64,000 bases of DNA from Alligator mississippiensis (Eukaryota; Chordata; Crocodylia; Alligatoridae), in contig NC_081824.1 in the NCBI RefSeq assembly GCF_030867095.1, forward strand, positions 175,096,933 through 175,160,932, written 5' to 3'. Below, piece after piece: positions 34,001 to 43,000 of this stretch. Position 1 is the first letter of the stretch. Each line of letters starts with the position of its first letter. The notes below the pieces were generated by a model. The model saw nothing but the letters and a program-made list of their open reading frames with translations. It searched no databases and had not been told where the DNA came from. The translations under genes were made by a program, and so were the position numbers.

Positions 34001-37000
34001 AAGAATTTTCATTGCTTTTATAGTTCATATCCATAATTCAGCCTTTTTCCATTTGCTGATTCTGCTCATGTGAAAACTCAGGCATAATGTTGCTGTCAGT
34101 TCTGTGGCTGCTGATGGAACAGAAACTCTGCCTGTAGTGTACAACGTTCCATGTGATATGGCCAAGTTCTTAGAACTATAGGCTTTTTATTAAAACTGGC
34201 TTTGTTGGTCATTGAAAGTCTCCCCTAACATTGCATTTCATTTCTGTGGGGTTTGAAATGAGCATGGCCAAGCATATCCTAGTGTGAAGTGTTTGGGGAT
34301 ACCAATGTTTTGTTTGCCATAATGTCTGAAGCTTGTTTTTTCCCCCCCCCTCCCCCCCTGACTTTCCTTGTGTTTTTATAGAAGTTTGTTTTCCAACCAG
34401 CAAGGAGCTCAAGACTTCAGAACATGAATCTCAAACTGGCCCCTCACAAGAGAAGCCCCAAGGTGAGCCGTGCGGTTTGTGACTCAAGAAGTTGTGCTGC
34501 CCCACATTAACCAAATAATTTATTGTCCATACAGACTAACAGAAAAAAACAGCATTATTTAGTCTGTAAAGCAGGGGATTAGGAGCCCAGCATGTGACAA
34601 GGCACTTTAAACTCAATTATTTGCACTCTCTTCCCCCAATCCTTGCCTTCTATTTGTAAACTGCTTTGAGTCCTTGGATGACTGGTACAATATAAACTCA
34701 GAATTATTTTAACATGGTAGCATCACAGCAGAAACATTTGAGGGAGATGCTAGCATAGAAAATTGCATTCCTATCCTCCTTCCCTTGTTACAGGAGCCAA
34801 GCATAGTTGAAAGGGGAGATATGTGGGAAGAGTTTTGTCCATGCCGTTGAGTACCATACAGCATTAGCATGTGCTGCAGGAGTTACTCTAGGGTTGCCAC
34901 TCTTCTTTTAAAGAAAAAAGAACCCAAAAAATACACTGCTGCTCAAGAGCCAAGCCCCAGTTTGGCATAAGAACATGTAGAACAAATATATATGAATTCT
35001 TTTCTCCCCCACCCGGCACTGATTCTTCAAGGAGACTTTTTCTTCCCCTTATTGTTTCAAGTTAAGCACAAGAGTGACTCAAGATTAGAGTAAGCAGTAG
35101 GAAAATCAAGGGTATTTGTCCTTTCTGTCAAGCTATTCTCTTCCACTCCCTGTTGTTTCTGAATCTAGAAATGATTTTTGTTAGTACATTGATGCCAATG
35201 TTTCCTAAAGAGTCTTTCCAACTTTTGATACAAAGTTTCTGCAGTGCAGGAATTTGATGTCCAGTGTCTGAGAAATTTCTTGGCTCCAGTTTTATTGCTG
35301 TATCCTAATGTAATTTTCCAGAAGTTTGATTTGTATAACATGTATTTCTAATAACAAGAGTTGGAAAAGGCCTGTTAGATCATTAATACCTATCCCTGGC
35401 AAGCATGAGACTAATTAGAGTGTATACACTAAGCTGTATTTGCCAATGAGCTAAAATGATTTTAGCTCAATAAATTACTAACAGTAAAAACCTAATCAAA
35501 AGATCAGAGCTGAATTTTTGTGCCATGAGAATAATGAGTCTGTTTCATTTTTTTTTCCGTTTTGTTTTGTGTTTTCCCAAGTTGGTCCTTCATAAACTCT
35601 CTTCTGTTAGAGCGGCTGGTTCATAGTCTACGAGCAATGCAATGTCATGTAAAACACCAGTTTTATTTCTTCCCAGCATCTGGAATATGGAAAAGAAAAT
35701 CTGAAGAGGGACCCAAAAAAATGAAAGCAGTTAATAGCCTAAGCAAGGTAAGTAATGGTACCAGAATTATTTTCATACAGAGGAAACATTTCCTACTGTA
35801 AAGAGCCTGAGAGGATTCCCTGTTAATGAAATGGGATAGTATCTTGGTTTTATTTGAAGATAGTTGCAAATAAGTCTTTTCCATTATGCAAGATGCCATT
35901 CCTCTTGCAAAATTAGTGAACTGGACGCAATGGAGAGCTTTTGCAAGTCATCAATGAGTATAGCTTGTAAGAAGGTATCACCTAGCAATCAAGACGTTAT
36001 CATAGAAAATAAGGATTGGAAAGGACCTCAGGACCTCTAGTCCAACCACCTGCTTTAAAGCAGGACCATCCCCAGCCAGATCATCCCAGCCAAGGCTTTG
36101 TCTAGCTACTCTTAAAAACTTCCAAGGATGGAGATTCCACAACCTCTGCCGGTAACCTGTTCCAGTATGTTACTACCCTCCTAGTGAGAGTTTTTCCTGA
36201 TATCTAACTCTAACAACCCTTGTTTTGTTACCACCACTGAGATCTAGTTCCATCCTCTTTGGAACCACCCTTCAGGGGTGCTATTAAATCCCACCTCAGT
36301 CTTATCTTTTCAGGCTAAGTAAGCCCAGTTACCTCAGCTTCTCAAAAGTCATGTGCCCCAGCCCCCTCACTATTTTCATTGCCCTCCAAATCTCCAGTTT
36401 GTCCATCTTCTTGGGGGGGGAGGGGCAAAAGTGGACACAGTACCCAGATGTGACCGTACCAGTGCTGAATAGAGGGGAACATAGGCAGGCAAGGTTTTTT
36501 GGGTAGGTGATATCTTCTATAGACAAGCAAAATAGTTGGAAAAAGTTTTTTGCAAGCTTTGGGGCACAAACACCCTTTGTCAGGCATAAGGAAACTCTGC
36601 TGGTGTTACGTGTTCTCCAAGGTAGAAAAGAAACTAATTTATAACAAGCAGGTCTGGGAAAATGCAAATGAGTGGAAGTTCTGCAGACAGTGGGTAAAGA
36701 TTTGGGGGGGGGGGGGGCGGAGCAGGGAATGTTTGAGGAATGCAAGTGATCAGCTGAAGGCAGATTACCTGGAGTATCAGTTGTCAGGCAGGTTGTAATG
36801 CATCATAAATCCAATGTCTATATTTAAAGTCCATGACTTTTTGTATCCAGTAGAGTTATGAAGTGAAGGTTGTAGGCTCGTCTACGAAAGGAGTTTTGTA
36901 AATTCCCTTTGAGGATTAGAACTGAGACATTGGAGAGGGAGTGATTGTCTTATGAGAAGTGTGCATCCACAAGTAATTGGGTAATTTTGTCTTCGATGGA

Positions 37001-40000
37001 TTTGTGGTGTGCATTCATTCTGGCATGCAATTGTTGTTTGGTTTCTTCTACATATTTTCAGGGCATTTGGTGCACTGCATGAGATGTATTACATTTCTTG
37101 AGGTGCAGGTATAAGATCCAGGAATGGTGATGGTTCTGTTGTGGGGTGTAGTTATTGTGGGGGTGATGGAGAAGTGTTGACAGGTTTTACATTTCTTGTC
37201 ATGGCACGGTCCAGATCCTTTTAGTGTGGTTTGGGTCACTGGAAGTTTGGTTTTGGTGATGAGGTTTAGTGATTGTTAAAGGCTAGGATGGGTAGTTCTG
37301 GAAAGATCTCTTTAAAAATTTGGTCTTCTAGTATGGGTTGTGTGCGGGCCGAGCCCCGATCCCGCTGCCAAGTGCAAGTCGGGGGGGGGCGGCGATCCGC
37401 GGCCCATCTTTGCGCACGCGGGCTGTGGCCAGCAGCCCGGGGACGCGGGGTCGGAGAAAAACGGTGGCGAGCTAGAATTAGTCACAAACGCGTAGGGGTT
37501 GATTGAAAGATTATTTACTTACACCAAAGATGGTCGCGGTGCAGGCAGAAAACTTGCGTGAGTTACAGTTGCAGATAGAAAAGAAAGGCAGACTAGAGTT
37601 CCTTCCTGTGAACACTCTTCTAGCCCATCCGGTTGGAGGCTCTAAACCGCGAGCCCGTTATCCCAACCGGAGAAAGTCCATATGGTAAAGAGCTCTGAAT
37701 ACACTCACTCACACAAAGTTTGCTAGGCTCCGTGGATCCTTTTTGCGCGCAGGGAAGAAGGATATGTCGGGATTGCGCTCAGCGACGGGGAGAGGTTAGA
37801 GGCTGATCAGACCTCTGTTGCCTGCTTGAAATGCGTTGGGTCCGTGAGGATCTGCAGCGCTTAGAGATCTTCACACAGCGTGAAGTCTCCTCCTCCTGGT
37901 GTTCGTGGAGTCCTCCAACTTGGGCGGAAACCACTCAAGGTTTTTATACAGCTAGCAAGCCAATCACTAGCCGCCACGTGTGCATAATTTAGAACTAGCC
38001 AATGGTGGGGCACAAATTTGAATACGAGTGGCGGGATCTCCTTGCAACGAGCATTTCTGTGCTACAACAAAGAAATGCACCCTGCAAAGAAAGCTACAAA
38101 ACGGCGGGAACTTCTTTTGCACCCGGGGTTCTCCTTTGCAGCGGAAAACTCCACCGTGCAAAGAAGCTGCAATTTGGCGGGAAATAATTCAGTGGTGCCA
38201 AAGCACACACAAAACAAAAATCACAACTTTGGGTTGTGACAGGTTGTAATTGTTTGAGGATTTTCTGTATAGGTGCCAGGAAAGGAGGGTATGTCATAAC
38301 TAATGGTGTGTGTTTTGTGGGGATTTTCTTTTTGTACTGCAGTAATTCTTTGTGTGGCATCTGTGTGGCTCTTTCAAAAGTGCAATCTCTCTCTCTGAAG
38401 GAGTGTCCTTGTTGAATGAAAGCCCTTTTGAGATATGTAAGGTGACTATCATGGGTGCATATTTGGTGGTATCAGAGAGCTTGGCTGTAAATTACAGCTT
38501 TTTTTGGCATGTTTAGGGTGATTGCTGGTTCTGTGCAGATATGTAAGTTGATCCATGGGTTTCTTGTATATGGTGGTTTATATTTTACCATTTTGGATAT
38601 TGATCATAGCATCTAAAAAGGAAATGGTGCTGGAGTATTCAAAAGATAGTCTGATTGAAGGATGATGATCGTTGAATTTGTGATGAAAATCAACCAGAGA
38701 CTTCAAGTTTTTGGTCCAAATGATGACGTCATCTATATATTGCAGTATAGCATGGGTTTGGTGGTGCAGTTTTTGAGGAATTCTTCTTCCAGGTAGGCCA
38801 TATAAAGGTTGGCATATTGTGTGGCCATTTGGTGCCCATACTTGTGCCCATGGTCTGGAGGAAGTGTTGGTTGTTGAAACTGAAGTTGTGTGTGAAGATG
38901 AAGTGTGTAAGTTCAGTTAATACCTTGAGGTCTGTACTCTGAGTTGTAATCTTCCTCTTGTAGATAGGCAGGCTTGGATGCCATCCTGATGTTGGATGTT
39001 GCTGTATAAGCTGATGACATCCATGGTGGCTAGGAGGGAATTGCTGGGAAGATGGTCTGTTTTTGAGTTTTCACAGGAAGTCTGTTGTGTGTTGGATAAA
39101 ACTCGGTCTTTGGGTAACAAGAGGTTTTAGAGGGGAAGAATCACTTCCCTTGATCTGCTGGCAGTGCTCCTACTAATGCAGTTCAGTGTACCATTAGCCT
39201 TCTTGGCAGCAAGGGCACACTGTTGGCTCATATTCAGCTTACTGTCCACTGTAACCCCCCAGGTCCTTTTCTACAGATCTGCTGCTTAGCCTGTTGCAGT
39301 GCATGGGATTCCTCCCTCCTAAGTGCAGGGTTTTGCACTTCTCATGTAGTTTCTTCTAGTCCATTCCTCCAATTTGCTGAGGTCTCTCTGAATCTTAGCC
39401 CTACTCTCCAGTATATCTACTGCTACACCCACCTTGGTGTCATCACCAGCCACTAAGTGTATTCCACTTGATACAAGCTGCCATCTAGACATGGAGCCAT
39501 TGATTGCTGCCCTTTGAGCCTAACAGTCCAGCCAGTTTTCTATCCATTTTACAGTCCATTCATCCAGCCCACACTTTCTTAGCTTGCTTCCAAGAATGTT
39601 GTGGGAGACCGTATCAAAAGCCGTGCTAAAGTCAAGGTATATCAAGTTCACTTCTCTCCCCACATTCACCGAGCCAGTCATGGGAGGCAATCGGGTTGGT
39701 CAGGCGTGACTTGCCTATGGTGCATCCATGCTGTCCATTCCTAATCACCTTCTCCTCCCAAGTGCTTAGAAATGGATTTCTGGAGTACCCACTCCATGAT
39801 TTTTCCAGGAACTGAGGTGAGGCTGACTGGTCTGTAGTTCCCAGGATCCTCTTCCTTCCCTTTTTTAAAAATCATGCCCTTTTCCAATCATCCGGGGCCT
39901 CTCCCAACCAGCACAAGTTTGCAAAGATGACGGCCAACAGCTCTGCAATCACATCAGCCAACTCCCTCAGCAACCTCAGGTGCATTGCATTTGGTCCTAT

Positions 40001-43000
40001 GGACTTGTATGTGTACAGCTTTTCTAAACAGCCCCTAACCTGTTCTTTCACCACTGTTGGCTGCTCACCTCCTACCAAACTACTGCCAGATACAGTGGCC
40101 TGGGACCTGACTTTGCTGTTATAGATGAGTAAAAAAGGCACTGAGTACTTCAGCCTCTTCCTCCTCATCTGCCACAAGGTTGCCTCCCCCATTCAGTTAA
40201 GGGCCCACACATTCCCTGATCTTCCTCTTGTTGCTGATTATACTTGTAGAAATGCTTCTCATTACCCTTCATGTCCCTTGCTAGCTGCAACTCCACGTGT
40301 GCTTTGACCTTCCTGATTTCATCCCTGTATGCCTGAGCAGGACTCTTATATTCCTCTCTAGTTGTTTGTCCAAGTTTCCACTTCTTGTAAGCGTCCTTTT
40401 TGTGTGTTAGCTCACTGAAGTTTTCCCTGCTAAGCCAAGCTGGTCTTCTGCCATACTTGCTAGTCTTCCTGCGCATCAGGATGGTTCATTCCTATTCCCT
40501 CAGTAAGGTTTCTTTAAAGTACAGCCAGCTCTCCTGGACTCCTTTCCCCCTCAGACTGGCTTTCCAGGGAATCCTGCCCATCAGTTCCCTGAGGGAGTCA
40601 TATCTGCTTCTCTTACGTCCAGGGTCCATACTCTGTCCTTCTTCCTTCCTTTCCTCAGGATCCTGAACTCCATCATCCCATGGGCACTGTTCCCCAAGTT
40701 GCTGTCCATTTCTACATTTCCCACCAGTTCGTCCCTGTTTGTGAACAGCAGGTCAAAAAGAGCATGGCCTCTAATTGGACTGTCCAAAACTTGCACCAGG
40801 AAGTTGTCCCTAATGCTCACCAAATACTTCCTGGATTGCCTGTGCACTGCTGTATTGCCTTCCCAGCAGATGTCAGGGTGATTGAAGTCCTCCCCCATGA
40901 GAACCAGGGCCTATAATCAAGAAACTTCTACTAGCTGTTTGAAGAGGTCCTCATCCTCCTGGTTTGGTGGTCCAGACTTACCTCCCCAGTTACCTCAGGG
41001 CTTTGGTCTCCATCACCCAGTGAACCTAGTTTAAAACCTCCTCGCTAGGTTAATGAGCCTGTCTGCAAAGATGCTCTTCCCTCTTTTTCTTCAGGTGGAT
41101 CCATAGAAGCTATAGTCAAGCTGGACAACTTTTCAGTCCAGTTGTGATGCTCCCTTTCCAATATTAGAGTTGCTTCTCTGTGTTGCATTATGATGACATG
41201 CTTCCGCTAACTCTCGTTCATTTGTATTTTTGTTAATTTACCATAAAATATGGGGGGTTGTGGGGTCCAGGCCCATGATTTGCAGAGCTGTTTTGTGGAT
41301 TAGAATGGGAGGTGTTGCCCAAAGGCTGATGTAGCAGAGATCTTAGCCAGGTATAGTGGTGCTAAACCCCTGGCCCATGAGCCAGATCCAGCCCACAGAG
41401 CCATGTCATCCAGGCTGCTGGGCTCCCCACAGGTCTGAAAATTTGGCAGTGGGGGAGCAGTAGCAGTGTTAATTATCGCTTCCCTGCTGCCAAATTTCTG
41501 ACCCAAGGGGAGCTCTATAGGCCAGATAATGTTGCCCTGTGTACCAGGTCAGGTGCGGTTGAGCACCACTGGCCTGGTAAACTGATACAGCTGACCAGCA
41601 AACATGTGAAATGGCAACTGTAGCTTGTATGTCCTGCCCGTTCAAATTCAGCCTTCTGGGAGTCCTGGAAAAGATTATAATTAACCTTGTAGAACTATTG
41701 TAAATGGGAACCAAGGGGTGAGGAGCTTTCTGTTTACCTGCAAAGAAGGTGAGTCATTTCTAGCTTGGGGATGGGGGTGGTACAGGCATTAAGGTGCATG
41801 GTTGTTAGACCAAAGGTCGCAAATTTTTGAGGCCACAGCAAAAGCGCTCATGGCACAGCCTGTCACATTCCAACCAATCTGTGAATTCTGCTAAATACCT
41901 TGCCATGATGACATGAAGAAGGAAGGAAAGGATTTCTAGCACAAAATTAGGTAACAAATTCTTCATATTTCAGGGCATATGGCTTAGGAAGAAATTTCCT
42001 TGGGGGAAAATATTAGTCTAATTGTGAGGATCTTATACATTCCTGCAATGCATTGTGTACTGGCTAGTGGACCAGTGGATCACTGGTTTGATCTGATATG
42101 ACAGTTTATGTAGTGGCATCTGGTTTGGCTTTGTCTGGTGTTCCAGCCATTGCAAAATGGCTAGATCACCTAACAAAGAAATGTAATATGAAGTCAGCCA
42201 TTGTAATTACCTGATCCTTCACAAAGAATTCAACACAGATGGAATGGGTATATCTTTTAAAGATGGTCCTCCATTGTTCCATGGAAGCATATTGAGGGCA
42301 GGATTAGTACATTTGTACTGCTTCAGCTTAAGGTGACCCATGTTATGCATAGAATAATGCTTAACACTAAAATAATACCCAATGCCTTTAATTATGTTTG
42401 CATCACATTTTTGCACATGCTCTTACCTTTTAGGTGACATTTTCGGCACTGGGTCGCTGCTCAAAACAGACTTTTTCTTAAGTGTGAAAAGTTTTTCCCC
42501 TTTTTCCCCCCCAAAAAAGTGAGTCTTACAAAATGTGCATACTGCAAAAACTGATTCTGTATGTAAGTTTAATTCAACCAGTCAGACTCAGGGTCAGTAT
42601 GTTGACACTTCCCAGGAGACTAGGCCTCCCAGGAAACTCTTATACAGATATTTGATTTCAGGATTATTATAAACAAGCCTGTCCTCATTAGGACTCTCAA
42701 CACTTGATTTACTTGGGAATATATGGATATATTTGCAAATGCAATTGGGTCTTCTCTTTCCTCTACATTCCTGCTTTATCTCATCTTTTGGTTCCCATCT
42801 CCCAGTAACACCTTTCCTTCTCATCACTTGCTTTAACTTTGTAATGAAGGTCTCCAGTGGGACTTTGTGGTAGGCACGCTTTATCTTAAAAAATCTCTTC
42901 TTGTGCTTCTCTTGTCAGGTCCATCAAGTGTTTTCCTCATCAGATTACCCAGAAGATGACCCAGACTATTGCATGTGGATGCCTCCTGCAGGTATCAAAC

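Larger units (their letters stand above)
30290..35676 (+). other. SLC4A1AP: SLC4A1AP introns 7-11 (exons 8-11 interspersed)
   Basis: I find no confidently classified transposon here. There are simple repeats (a GGAT tetranucleotide run at about 31386-31400, C-runs near 34341-34358 before the exon 11 acceptor) and otherwise AT-rich sequence. Confidence 0.6.
36480..39128 (-). mobile_element. Penelope-like element (PLE) with RT and GIY-YIG domains, inserted in a CR1
   Basis: On the minus strand the order is a reverse transcriptase segment ([17 protein letters not shown] within 39120-38917; YIDDVIIW encoded at 38739-38716; [14 protein letters not shown] further on), a GIY-YIG endonuclease region (CKTCQHF...[10 protein letters not shown] within 37239-37048, then [17 protein letters not shown]), and a tail with a hammerhead-like core at 36583-36556. 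It is flanked by AGAGGGGAA at 36471-36479 and 39129-39137, a 9-bp duplication of CR1 sequence. It is 5'-truncated, frameshifted and split by a solo LTR (37341-38241). Confidence 0.88.
35748..42918 (+). other. SLC4A1AP: SLC4A1AP intron 12, the largest intron
   Basis: It holds a nested stack (CR1 35990-36479 and 39129-40920, PLE 36480-39128, solo LTR 37341-38241) and a hAT MITE at 41354-41571, all listed separately. From 41580 to 42918 nothing is recognised. Confidence 0.75.

Noticed and set aside
37341..38241. CpG-rich segment considered as a CpG-island promoter or gene exon
   Set aside because: TGT...ACA ends and a perfect 5-bp duplication within a PLE identify it better as a solo LTR; its open frames are short.
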